In this document: piece by piece, positions 44,000-53,166 of the stretch | Numbering within the stretch: position 1 is the stretch's first letter | How the letters are laid out: each line of letters begins with the position of its first letter | Assembly (NCBI GenBank): GCA_963775935.1 | Contig: CAVZKR010000004.1 | Coordinates: 496,001-560,000, forward strand | Reading direction: 5' to 3' | DNA: 64,000 nt | DNA from: JBBIPA01 sp963775935 | Lineage (GTDB): Bacteria; Chloroflexota; Dehalococcoidia; GIF9; UBA5629 | Translations under genes and position numbers: made by a program | Notes under the pieces: generated by a model | The model's input: the letters and a program-made list of their open reading frames with translations, nothing else | Database searches by the model: none | What the model was told of the DNA's origin: nothing

Positions 44000-44601
44000 G
44001 CGCTTCGGTAAAGCTTTTGTTCCTTGATATACCGGGCAACCCTGTCGGGGACCAATCCACTCAGCGATAGTCCGCGAGCCGCTTTTTCCCTGATATCTGT
44101 GGAGCTGATACCAACAGGCTTTATATCAAGCATTATGGTGCTCTGCTTTACCCCTGGCACAAGCGCTTCCAGAGCCGCAAGGTCAGGTTGCTTGGTATCT
44201 ATTCTGGTAAAAGACACCAGCGTGCACATCTTCACCAGCACAGCAGGGTTACGCCATTTTGGCAACTCCATTAAGCTATCCCAACCAAGAATGAGGAAGA
44301 GCTTAACATCCGCTCCCAGGTTCCGCTTTAAAGCAACCAGTGTATCAACAGTATAAGAGGGGCCCGGGTGATCTGTTTCAATGGTCGAGAGCTCAAAATA
44401 AGGTTTGTCACCTATAGCAAGTCCCATCATTTTTATACGGTGTGAAGCTGGTGAAATGTCTCTATCTGTCTTGAGCCAGGGTTGCCCAGCGGGAACAAAA
44501 ATAACTTTGCACAGTGACAGCCTTTTTCGCGCCTCTTCGGCTATAGCAAGATGCCCTAGATGAACAGGGTCAAATGTGCCACCAAGTATACCTAAATCCA
44601 T
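43996..44601 (-). CDS. nadD: Nicotinate-nucleotide adenylyltransferase
   Basis: NadD converts nicotinate mononucleotide and ATP to deamido-NAD. The 201-residue protein has the nucleotidyltransferase signature GGTFDPVHLGHL at residues 7-18 and the ISSTDIREKAARG (ISSTxIR) motif near residue 165. The length is normal. Its start lies 1 bp after the stop of obg, a common gene order (obg-nadD). Confidence 0.95.
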   Translation of the reverse strand: MDLGILGGTFDPVHLGHLAIAEEARKRLSLCKVIFVPAGQPWLKTDRDISPASHRIKMMGLAIGDKPYFELSTIETDHPGPSYTVDTLVALKRNLGADVKLFLILGWDSLMELPKWRNPAVLVKMCTLVSFTRIDTKQPDLAALEALVPGVKQSTIMLDIKPVGISSTDIREKAARGLSLSGLVPDRVARYIKEQKLYRSA

Positions 44602-44602
44602 G

Positions 44603-45670
44603 CTACCACCGTCTTGCCCTAGGTTTTGGTCGAAACACCTTTGGGGGTTCAGCCTCCAGCTCTTCTTTTTTATCTTTATTCAGCGTATCCATTGCATCAA
44701 CAACAGCAGCCATGAGCTCGGGTATGCCTTGCTTGGTAGCTCCAGAAATAAAATGAGCCTTTATACCACGTACTTTTAACAGGTCTTTCATTGTCAGAAG
44801 GCAGGATTGTACCTCTGGTAGATCAATTTTATTTATCGCCACTATTTGGGGCTTATGCGCCAGTGACGGCTTATATAGCTCCAATTCCTTATTCAATTTA
44901 TCTATATCGTCGATTACATTTGAAGACGTACCATCCAGCAGATGAAGTAAGTACTTTAGTTCTCTCGGCATGGCGCAGAAAATCATGCCCCAGTCCTTTT
45001 CCCAGATGAGCACCTTCAATTAGACCAGGGATTTCCGCCATAATAAAGGTTCTCTTTCCAATCCGAACTTGACCGAGAACAGGTTCCAGTGTAGTAAAAG
45101 GATAATCAGCTGCCTTCGGCTTAGCGGCGGAAACAGCAGCCAGAAGTGTTGATTTACCCACATTAGGATACCCAATGAATCCCACATCAGCAATAAGCCT
45201 GAGATCAAGAACAAGTTGCACTTCTTCACCAGGCTGTACCCCTGGTAGCAGTGCAAGGAGCCTGATTTGTTGACGTGGCAAAGTGCACATTCCCTAAACC
45301 AGCCTTGCCACCCTTAGCTACTAAAACTCCGCTGCCCTTGTCGACACAAATCATCCAGAAATGACATTTTCCCCACTCTCCACTTTATAAACCATGGTAC
45401 CCAAATGGAACTATTATCTCCAAATCACTGCCTTTTTTACCAAATTTCTTTTGTCCAGCGCCATTCTTTCCTGACTCTGCCTTAAAGAATCTCTTGTGCC
45501 GAAACATCGATAAAGTGTTGATACTTCTATCAGCTTTCAGATATACATCCCACCTTTTCCACCATCACCTCCATCTGGACCACCCAATGGTACATACTTC
45601 TCATGTCTAAAACTTATCGACGCCATCACCCCCATCTCCCGCTTACTACTTTAATTTCTACTTTATCCAC
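44603..45670 (-). pseudogene. obg: GTPase Obg, broken by several indels
   Basis: Obg is a ribosome-associated GTPase that is essential in most bacteria. The parts are all here on the minus strand: the glycine-rich N-terminus (SFRHEKYVPLGGPDGGDGGKGG), a middle KRFFKAESGKNGAGQKKFGKKG, the G domain (GYPNVGKSTLL, PFTTLEP, IPGLIEGAHLGKGLGHDFLRH, NKIDLP, SGATKQG) and a basic end. But the reading frame changes about seven times, near 45645, 45624, 45550, 45398, 45330, 45240 and 44950, mostly by single bases, some in homopolymers. The probable GTG start is at 45668-45670 after ggag. It is either decaying or contains sequencing errors. Confidence 0.85.
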
Positions 45671-45873
45671 AGTATCCACTCCAATATAGAGTATTTATAT
45701 TAATTATACTATATGATTTCACTATATTATTCTAATAATAGTAGTAGTAAGGTAAGGTTCATAAGTTGATGGATTTACTATGTTGAATTGGCGTTAAGGA
45801 GTAGCTATAGCCTGTGCTGGTTATCAACAATTTATATAAAAGAAAGGCACAGGGTAACAGTGGGTTTTCCACA
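45663..45873. other. Candidate replication origin (oriC)
   Basis: Between obg and dnaA lie DnaA-box sequences: TTATCCACA at 45663-45671 (perfect consensus), TTATCAACA at 45821-45829 and TTTTCCACA at 45865-45873. A further variant, TGTGGATTG, is at 45946-45954. Between the first two boxes is an A+T-rich stretch (about 45681-45740) that could be the unwinding element. The position next to dnaA and the gyrase genes supports an origin. Base-skew data are lacking. Confidence 0.55.
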
Positions 45874-45940
45874 GAGAATCAACCAGTTCAGGATTTTTTC
45901 TTGATTCCCATGGCTTGGCGGAGTTCATTGATGGACTTGG

Positions 45941-47255
45941 CTAGTTGTGGATTGATGCTATCTCGGCAGCTATTTTGTCATAGCCGTGGAGGATGGTAGT
46001 ATGGTCTCTTCCGCCAAGCATCTTGCCGATTTCAGATAGAGGATAGTGGTTCTGCTCGCGCAGTAAATACATAGCTATCATGGCGAGCCAGTACCGTTTT
46101 TCTGTCTCTTCTTTGTCCTGATAGTGCTTCAGGAGCGAGTTCATAGTAGCCTGCAACGGTATCTATAATTTTCTCAGACGTAAGCGATGCATCTTTACGG
46201 TTGTCCTTAGCCACCAAATCTGCCAGTGCTTTGGTGGCTGTTTTTATATCCAGGTCCAATCCGCTGAGCTTGGCGTAGGTGACAACTCTGTTCAAACTGC
46301 CTTCTAGTTCGCGTACATTTTGCCGAAACTGTGCTGCAATAAGCTGAAGCACCTCGGGGGACACCGATGTTTTTAACTGCTTTGCCTTCGCTTTTAAGAT
46401 AGCGAGGCGGGTTTCCCTATCGGGGGCTTTGATATCTGCGATAAGTCCCCCTTCCATGCGGGACCTCAGCCTTTTTTCCAGCGAGCAGATAGCTTTCGGA
46501 GGGCAATCACAGGTTACTACAATCTGGCAGTTCTCCTCATGCAAATCATTAAAAATATGATAGAAACATTCCTGTGTTTGGACTTTACCACTAAGGAACT
46601 GGAAATCGTCGACTAACAGGACATCAGTGCCCCTGTATTTGGCATGAAATGCTTCATTAGTATTGTTCTTAAGGGCAATGACAAACTCGGTGGTCAGTTG
46701 CTCAGCACTGGTATAGAGGACACGATGACCGGCGGCTTTGGCAGCATGCCCGATAGCAAGCAGCAAATGTGTTTTACCCAGACCGGTATCGCTATAAATA
46801 AACAGATGGATTATAGACATTGCCGGGGTTTTCGGCAACCTCAAGGGCAGCAGCATAAGCCAGGCGGTTGGATTCGCCGGTGATAAAGGTATTGAAGGTA
46901 TACTTTGGGATTCAGATTGGCTGAAGTAAATGGCTCTGCTTGCTTTGGTGCTCACACCTCCGTCAGCAGGACTGGGATTTGCTGCTGGCTGGGCGCTGGA
47001 TTGTGCCGGTGATTTTACCACAAACTTTATTTCTACGGGATTACCGATGATGCTGGCTAGTGTCTTTTTAATCAGGGATTGGAGGCGACTTTCCAGCCAT
47101 TCGGCAACGAAGGCATTGGGAGCACCGATGACGAAGACCTCATCACGATACTTCTCGCCTTCAGTGTCCTTAAGCCATGTATCGAAATTTGGCTTGGTAA
47201 CTTGAACTTGAAGCTCCCCTAGAGCAGCTTCCCAGATTTCTTTAGGTGATTTCAA
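45941..47255 (-). pseudogene. dnaA: Chromosomal replication initiator DnaA, three frameshifts
   Basis: DnaA is the AAA+ initiator that opens oriC. The N-terminal domain (EIWEAALGELQ...NFDTWL), Walker A (TGLGKTHLL), Walker B (VLLVDDFQFL), sensor motifs and the C-terminal box-binding helix-turn-helix (GGRDHTTILHGYDKI) are all encoded. A missing base near 46907 (CCC run) and an extra one near 46807 leave a 33-residue stretch out of frame; the lost text is KYTFNTFITGESNRLAYAAAL. A third indel near 46080 cuts off the DNA-binding end, which continues in another frame to 45941. The TTG start follows gaaagg. It is either sequence error or real decay. Confidence 0.88.
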
Positions 47256-47488
47256 CCGTAAACCTTTCTATATCTATTCAAAAATATGCGGATCCGCGAG
47301 CAGCTAAAAAAAGAAAACAAATCCCCTCCTTACGAAGCGTCAAAAGTCCCTTTTTTGCTTAGTCGTTACGCATTCAGATTAAAGCTAGACTGAGATGGGA
47401 TTTTGGGTTCTACTTCTTGGCCACCAAACGCATCCCCAAAACAGCTAATAGATTACCATGCCCCACTTCTGGGGTGTCAAGGGGGTTT

Positions 47489-47517
47489 TTGACATAACAG
47501 GGGTTTTTGGGTAAAAA
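47489..47517 (+). promoter_or_regulatory. Promoter of fmt, probably giving a very short leader
   Basis: TTGACA (47489-47494), a 17-bp spacer and TAAAAA (47512-47517) would start transcription at about 47524, next to the ATG at 47525. Confidence 0.5.
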
Positions 47518-47524
47518 TATTTTT

Positions 47525-48472
47525 ATGAAAAAGAGGGTTATTTTTATGGGCACTCCGGAGTTCGCTGTGCCCAGTTTGGAAGCACTGCTTGGCAGCGCCT
47601 ATGACGTGGTGGCAGTATATACACAGCCTGATAGAGAAGCTGGACGCGGGCGGCAACTCAGTTCGACTCCAGTGAAAGAACTGGCATTGGCGCGAGGGCT
47701 TGAAGTAGTTCAGCCGGAAACGTTAAAGGACCGGGATGTAGTAGAACATCTCGCCCGGTTCAAACCAGATATGATGGTGGTAGCTGCTTACGGACGTATT
47801 ATCACCTCTGAAATATTAGCTCTGCCTGAATTCGGTTGCCTCAATGTTCACCCTTCGCTGCTGCCGCGGTACCGGGGTTCTTCACCTATAGCCTCAGCTA
47901 TCTTGCAGGGGGATGCAGTTACCGGTGTTACCATTATGATGATGGATAAGGGACTGGATACAGGCCCCATACTAACTCAGCGAACGCTCCCAATCCTCGC
48001 TGCGGATACTACCGGTTCGCTTACTGCCAGGCTGGCTCAGGTTGGTGCTCAGCTGCTTCTTGAGACTGTGCCTCAATGGCTGGATAGGAAAATCAAGCCG
48101 CAGCCGCAGAATGAGACAGGGGCGAGCTATACCAGAGTTATTAATAAGGAAGACGGAAGGATAGATTGGACACTGACTGCGCTGGAGCTGTGGCGGCGGG
48201 TCAGGGCATATGACCCCTGGCCGGGATATTATGCTATGTGGCGGGAAAAACGCTTAAAGATTATTGAAGCCGTGGCATTACCCGGAGGGACATGTGAGGA
48301 AGTGGGGAAGGTGATAACGCTGCCACAAAGTGGGGAGAAAGCGGCTATTGGAGTTCAGACCAGGGATGGCATTTTGGGATTAGTGAAAGTGCAACTGGAG
48401 GGGAAAAGAGCTATATCAGCCGAGGAGTTTCTTAGAGGTCAGCGCGGGTTTGAAGGAAGCCATTTACTTTGA
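47525..48472 (+). CDS. fmt: Methionyl-tRNA formyltransferase
   Basis: Fmt formylates initiator Met-tRNA with 10-formyltetrahydrofolate. The 315-residue protein has MGTPEFAVPSLEAL at the start, the catalytic LNVHPSLLPRYRGSSPI with Asn and His, and GVTIMMMDKGLDTGPIL with Asp, then the C-terminal OB-fold (RVRAYDPWPGYYA). The ATG at 47525 is chosen from position relative to the promoter; a TTG at 47507 is in frame. The usual partner def is absent here. Confidence 0.95.
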   Translation: MKKRVIFMGTPEFAVPSLEALLGSAYDVVAVYTQPDREAGRGRQLSSTPVKELALARGLEVVQPETLKDRDVVEHLARFKPDMMVVAAYGRIITSEILALPEFGCLNVHPSLLPRYRGSSPIASAILQGDAVTGVTIMMMDKGLDTGPILTQRTLPILAADTTGSLTARLAQVGAQLLLETVPQWLDRKIKPQPQNETGASYTRVINKEDGRIDWTLTALELWRRVRAYDPWPGYYAMWREKRLKIIEAVALPGGTCEEVGKVITLPQSGEKAAIGVQTRDGILGLVKVQLEGKRAISAEEFLRGQRGFEGSHLL

Positions 48473-48537
48473 CTTTGCCATCTATTTTGCCTAGAATTTA
48501 ACTTTGAATACTGATTATTAAAGAAACGGAGTAGCGT

Positions 48538-49251
48538 ATGTTTTTCTTTGACCCGGTGTATTTCTTGATAATGATACCACCTTTGATTTTTATGCTGTAT
48601 GCCCAGTCGAAGGTGAATTCTACGTTTAAGAAATATTCCAATGTGTTGAACTCGCAGCATTTGACCGGTGCGGCAGCTGCGGAGCGGTTGCTCCGTGCCA
48701 ATGGCTTGATGAACGTCAAGGTGGAAGGGGTGCAGAGTAAGTTGGGTGACCACTATGACCCGGGCAAGAAAGTATTACGGTTGTCGCCATCAGTAGCGAA
48801 CAGCGCTTCGGTAGCGGCGTTGGGTGTCGTAGCGCATGAGGTGGGACATGCGATGCAGGATAAAACGGGCTATGCTTTTCTGCGGTTCCGCACTTCATTT
48901 GTGCCTGCGGCTAATCTGGGCAGCACCCTTGGCTATATTTGTGTCATCCTTGGTTTTATCATTTACATGTTCAGCCGAAGCGAGTTCGGTCTCACTATCG
49001 CTCTGATTGGCATCCTGCTATTTTCCCTGGCGGTGATTTTTAGCCTGATAACCTTACCTGTAGAGTACAATGCCAGCAATCGAGCCAGGCAAATGCTGCA
49101 AAGCACCGGTTTGGTATCTGTTCAGGAGCTTAACGGCGCCAGCGCCGTTCTTTCTGCAGCCGCTTTAACGTATGTGGCAGCAACCCTCCAGGCAGCAGCC
49201 CAGCTTTTCTACTACATAATGTTGTTTATGGGCATGCGCGGGCGGGACTGA
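48538..49251 (+). CDS. Zinc metallopeptidase, YugP/Zn_peptidase_2 family
   Basis: This 237-residue membrane protein has an N-terminal hydrophobic segment, the zinc-binding HEVGH motif near residue 100, and two hydrophobic helices around residues 125-170, then a further one at the C-terminus. It matches the putative neutral zinc peptidase YugP of Bacillus in length and motif order. The substrate is unknown. It lies 66 bp after fmt and 5 bp before mazG, so the three probably form an operon. Confidence 0.88.
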   Translation: MFFFDPVYFLIMIPPLIFMLYAQSKVNSTFKKYSNVLNSQHLTGAAAAERLLRANGLMNVKVEGVQSKLGDHYDPGKKVLRLSPSVANSASVAALGVVAHEVGHAMQDKTGYAFLRFRTSFVPAANLGSTLGYICVILGFIIYMFSRSEFGLTIALIGILLFSLAVIFSLITLPVEYNASNRARQMLQSTGLVSVQELNGASAVLSAAALTYVAATLQAAAQLFYYIMLFMGMRGRD

Positions 49252-49255
49252 CGGG

Positions 49256-50048
49256 TTGGGATTTACCTTGACCGAAGAATCGAAAGCTACTCAATTCACC
49301 GAGCTGAAAGCCATCATTGCCAGACTGCGCAGTCCCGAGGGTTGTCCCTGGGATAGACAACAATCCCATGAATCCTTGCGACCATTCTTAATAGAGGAAT
49401 GTTATGAAGTGTTGCAGGCTATCGAGGAATGTCCTCCCCCGAAACTTTGTGAGGAACTTGGCGACCTGCTGTTACAGATTATGCTCCACGCCCAGATAGC
49501 GAGCGAAGATGGTCAGTTTACCATTGAGGATGTGATTCGAGGTATCAACGACAAGCTTATCCATCGACATCCCCATGTTTTCAGTGATGTTGAGGTGAAG
49601 GATGCAGCGGAGGTGAGACATAACTGGGAGGCTTTGAAAAACGCCGAGCGCCAGGACAATGGCTCTCTGCTGGACAGCGTGCCCAGAACCATGCCGGCGC
49701 TATCTTACAGCCAGTCTGTTCAGCGACGCGTTGCCTCGGTGGGCTTCGACTGGGAGAAGACAGAGGATATTCTGGATAAGCTGGCGGAAGAAGTGGCTGA
49801 GATCATAAAAGCGCCTGATAAGGAAGAGAAAGCCCGGGAGTTCGGTGACTTGCTTTTTGTGCTGGTAAACATCGCCCGTCAGTCTTGACATAGATCCAGA
49901 GACGTCCCTCTCTGGAGCCAACCGGCGTTTTTACAATCGTTTCACCTGCATGGAGCAGCTTTGCCGCCAGAGAGGCGTGAGCTTCAAAGACCTGTCCTTC
50001 GACGAGCAAAACGCCCTCTGGATAGAGGCTAAGAAAAAAGTAGGCTAG
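49256..50048 (+). pseudogene. mazG: Nucleoside triphosphate pyrophosphohydrolase MazG, single frameshift near the end
   Basis: MazG hydrolyses NTPs to NMPs and pyrophosphate, helping to clear damaged nucleotides and modulating ppGpp. The N-terminal domain has CPWDRQQSHESLRPFLIEECYEV, and ELGDLLLQIMLHAQIA with the EExxE/EXXD metal sites; the second domain has EKTEDILDKLAEEVAEI and EFGDLLFVLVNIAR. Near 49882-49886 one extra base stops the frame (TGA at 49886); the next frame continues with LDIDPETSLSGANRRFYNRF to TAG at 50048, the usual C-terminus. The TTG start at 49256 or 49268 is uncertain. Confidence 0.88.
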
Positions 50049-50056
50049 ATAACTGG

Positions 50057-50130
50057 TCGGGGAGAGAGGGTTCGAACCTCCGGCCTCAGCGACCCGAACG
50101 CTGCGCGCTACCAGACTGCGCTACTCCCCG
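50057..50130 (-). tRNA. tRNA-Pro (anticodon CGG)
   Basis: The minus strand folds into a complete cloverleaf: acceptor CGGGGAG/CTCCCCG, D-arm GCGC/GCGC, anticodon stem CAGCG/CGCTG with loop TTCGGGT (anticodon CGG), and T-arm with TTCGAAC. The discriminator is A; CCA is not encoded. It reads Pro codon CCG. Length is 74 nt. Confidence 0.95.
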
Positions 50131-50263
50131 AAACCCCACTATTATAAGCGGCTTTAACTTTCGTGGCAAGGATTGTAAAATAGTGAGATTGCCACGTTAT
50201 CCCGACTTAGTCAGGATTCCTCGCAATGACAACTGGGGAAATATTGTAAACTATAGGCTTACT

Positions 50264-51454
50264 ATGAAGTATGCGGTAATTATTATTGATGGAGCTGCCG
50301 GCTGGGCATTGCCGGAATGCGGTGGCAAGACTTCATTGGAGGTGGCACGCACTCCGAATCTGGATACCATGGCACAGCAGGGCATCCTGGGATTGGTACG
50401 CACCGTACCGAAAGGAATGGAGCCCAGCAGTGCCTGCGCCTGTATGTCGGTGCTGGGTTATGACCCACGGATATACTACCGTGGCAGGAGCGCTATCGAA
50501 GCCCTCAGCATGGGCGTTCCCATCGGCGAAAATGACGTCGTTTTTCGTTGTAATCTGGTGGCAATTCGTGACGATATAATGTGGAGCTATAGCTCCGGCT
50601 ATATCAGCACTGAAGAAGCACGTCTCCTTATTGAAACTTTGAATGACAGACTTGGTGACAGTAGCGTACGGTTTTTCCCGGGCACCAGTTACCGGCATAT
50701 CTGCAGGATAACTGGAGGAGAAGAGACACTTCAATCTATCTGTACTCCACCGCATGATATTTCGGGGAAACCCGTTGCTGAGTTTTTGCCTCGAGGTCAG
50801 GGGAGTGCTCTATTGAATGACCTTATGGCTCGCTCCCAGAAAGTGCTGAGAGAGCATCCGGTAACAAAACAACGTCAGGCCCGGGGAGACATTGCAGCGA
50901 CGATGATCTGGCTCTTCTGGGGAAGCGGGAAGATACCGGTGATGCCATCTTTCAAAGATGTCTATGGACTCGACGCTGCCATGACATCCGGCGTCGACCT
51001 TCTTCGGGGATTGGCCAAAATGATGGAAATGGACATATTGAATATTGGTGGTGTGACCGATGGGCAGGACAATGATTATGCTGCTCAGGCGATTGGGGCA
51101 TTAGAGGCATTGGAGAAGCATGACCTGGTGGTTGTTCATATTGAAGCTCCAGATGAAGCTGCCCATGACGGGTCTATTGAACACAAGGTAAAGGCTCTCG
51201 AGGAGATAGACAGCGAGGTAGTCGGTCGTTTTTATTCCTGGCAGGGTGATAAGCTTCGCATGTTGGTAATGCCCGACCACCCCACGCCGATAAAGATTCG
51301 CACCCATTGTGACGATCCGGTTCCATGCTTGCTATATGGTCCCGGATTCAAACCTGTGGGAGCAACGGCGTTTACTGAGGCTGAAGCTCAACGGACGGGA
51401 GTTTGCTTTGACGATGGATACACTGTTATGAGTTCGTTCGTACGAGGCGATTAA
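50264..51454 (+). CDS. apgM: Archaeal-type cofactor-independent phosphoglycerate mutase
   Basis: This enzyme interconverts 3- and 2-phosphoglycerate. The 396-residue protein belongs to the alkaline phosphatase superfamily: a metal-site Asp in IIIDGAAGW at the N-terminus, the nucleophile Ser segment MEPSSACACMSVLGYDP, and C-terminal metal ligands in VVHIEAPDEAAHDG and MPDHPTP. It is the aPGAM type common in archaea and anaerobic bacteria. The ATG at 50264 is chosen because the family start MKYAVIIIDG falls there; the frame is open back to 50183. Confidence 0.92.
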   Translation: MKYAVIIIDGAAGWALPECGGKTSLEVARTPNLDTMAQQGILGLVRTVPKGMEPSSACACMSVLGYDPRIYYRGRSAIEALSMGVPIGENDVVFRCNLVAIRDDIMWSYSSGYISTEEARLLIETLNDRLGDSSVRFFPGTSYRHICRITGGEETLQSICTPPHDISGKPVAEFLPRGQGSALLNDLMARSQKVLREHPVTKQRQARGDIAATMIWLFWGSGKIPVMPSFKDVYGLDAAMTSGVDLLRGLAKMMEMDILNIGGVTDGQDNDYAAQAIGALEALEKHDLVVVHIEAPDEAAHDGSIEHKVKALEEIDSEVVGRFYSWQGDKLRMLVMPDHPTPIKIRTHCDDPVPCLLYGPGFKPVGATAFTEAEAQRTGVCFDDGYTVMSSFVRGD

Positions 51455-51507
51455 GCCTGATGGTAAGGTTTTTGTTTTTTGATTAAAATAGAGAGAAAGG
51501 TTAACAC

Positions 51508-52725
51508 ATGACGCTTTTCGTGCAGAAATATGGTGGCAGCTCTGTAGCTGATGTTGAGAAAATAAAAAATGTGGCCCGTCGGGTAGTTAAGACCAAGGAA
51601 GAAGGGCATCAGGTGGTGGTGGTTGTCTCTGCAATGGGAGATACTACCGATGAACTCATCGAGTTGGCTAAACAAATTACCATCAATCCCCCCGAAAGAG
51701 AGATCGATCTTCTGCTCTCCACGGGCGAGATAGTCTCCAGCACACTGCTGGCTATGGCGATCGGCGATATGGGGTATAAAGCGGTCAGCCTTACCGGTGC
51801 TCAGGCGGGAATCGAGACTGATACCAGTCATAGCAAGGCAAGAATTCAGCGAATTGAACCCAGGCGTATCGTCAAGGAGTTGGAAAAGGGTAACATCGTC
51901 ATTGTGGCTGGATTTCAGGGTATTACCCAGGATATGGATATTACCACGCTGGGGCGCGGCGGCTCGGATACAACTGCTGTAGCCCTGGCAGCCAGTCTCA
52001 AGGCAAAGGAATGCCAGATTTATACTGATGTGGAGGGAGTATTTACTGCTGACCCTCGCATTGTGCCGGAGGCGCGTCGCCTTGAGGAGATTGGTTATGA
52101 GGAAATGCTTGAATTAGCGACCAGTGGTGCTAAAGTAATGCACTCCCGGGCAGTGGAGCTAGGGGGTGTCTACAAGATGCCAATTCTGGTGGCTTGCAGT
52201 TTCAATGATAAACCGGGAACTCTTATTCATGGAGGGGCTTCGATGGAAATAAGAAATAAAGTACGAGGAATTGCGCATGACCTTGATGTGGCTAAGGTTA
52301 CGGTGGTCGGCGTTCCGGATCAGCCGGGAATAGCGTCAGCTATCTTTGAACCTCTGGCTAAAGCAAATATAAGCGTGGACACCATTGTCCAGAATGCCAG
52401 CCTTGATAAGGTCACCGATTTGTCATTTACCGTAGGTCGTGGTGATTTAGAGAAGGCGATGTCAATTATAAAGCCGGTAGTGAAATTTATCAGAGCAAAA
52501 GATTGTGTGAGCGATGCCACGCTGGGGAAGGTGAGCATAGTGGGGACGGGTATGCAAAATACGCCTGGCTATGCGGCTATGATGTTCAAGACTCTCTATG
52601 AACAGGGTATTAATATCCAACTCATTACTACTTCTGAGATACGGATAACCTGCATCATTGCTTCGGACAGGACAAAGGATGCGGTGAAGGCGTTACATAA
52701 AACTTTTAACTTGGAACATGCCTGA
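51508..52725 (+). CDS. lysC: Aspartate kinase
   Basis: LysC makes aspartyl phosphate, the first step to lysine, threonine and methionine. The 405-residue protein has the kinase motif KYGGSSVADVEKIKNVA at the start, VVVSAMGDTTDEL, the GRGGSDTTAVALAA loop and two C-terminal ACT domains (KVTVVGVPDQPGIASAIFEPL; KVSIVGTGMQNTPGYAAMMF) for feedback control. The length is normal for the lysine-sensitive type. agaaagg precedes the ATG. Confidence 0.96.
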   Translation: MTLFVQKYGGSSVADVEKIKNVARRVVKTKEEGHQVVVVVSAMGDTTDELIELAKQITINPPEREIDLLLSTGEIVSSTLLAMAIGDMGYKAVSLTGAQAGIETDTSHSKARIQRIEPRRIVKELEKGNIVIVAGFQGITQDMDITTLGRGGSDTTAVALAASLKAKECQIYTDVEGVFTADPRIVPEARRLEEIGYEEMLELATSGAKVMHSRAVELGGVYKMPILVACSFNDKPGTLIHGGASMEIRNKVRGIAHDLDVAKVTVVGVPDQPGIASAIFEPLAKANISVDTIVQNASLDKVTDLSFTVGRGDLEKAMSIIKPVVKFIRAKDCVSDATLGKVSIVGTGMQNTPGYAAMMFKTLYEQGINIQLITTSEIRITCIIASDRTKDAVKALHKTFNLEHA

Positions 52726-52727
52726 AG

Positions 52728-52946
52728 CTAGACTGAGACTACCTGTTTTATGTCAGCGATCTGCTCTTTCAACACGCGCTCTATGCCGTTTTTCAGGGTC
52801 ATTGTTGACATGGGGCAACCAGCGCAATGACCGGTCAGTTTCACGCTGACGACGCCGTCTTTGACGTCAACTAGTTCTACGTTACCACCGTCTGCTTTTA
52901 GGGCAGGGCGGATTTTGTTCAGGACTTCTTCTACTTTTTCTCGCAT
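52728..52946 (-). CDS. NifU-like iron-sulfur scaffold (NifU C-terminal domain)
   Basis: This 72-residue protein is a stand-alone NifU-type domain with the cluster-binding CAGCPMS motif near residue 39 and the preceding IRPALKADGGNVELVDV. It carries and delivers [Fe-S] clusters, needed here for the many iron-sulfur enzymes. The ATG at 52946 follows aaaggag. It faces lysC with only a 2-bp gap. Confidence 0.9.
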   Translation of the reverse strand: MREKVEEVLNKIRPALKADGGNVELVDVKDGVVSVKLTGHCAGCPMSTMTLKNGIERVLKEQIADIKQVVSV

Positions 52947-53166
52947 GGTGTCTCCTTTGGGATATGGGCATTTAGAATGGTGGTTACGGTAACATAAAGG
53001 CTTATTTTTTGTCAAATAGGAGATTGTTGAACAATACTCGCTTTCCTTCTCCAAGAATCATTTTCAAGCCCTTGCGCTCAAGGGGCTGGAGAATAAAAAT
53101 TCTTTTTTCCTCTCTTAATTAGGAGAGGATTAAATGGTAGTGTACATAAAAAATCTCAAAGAACCG

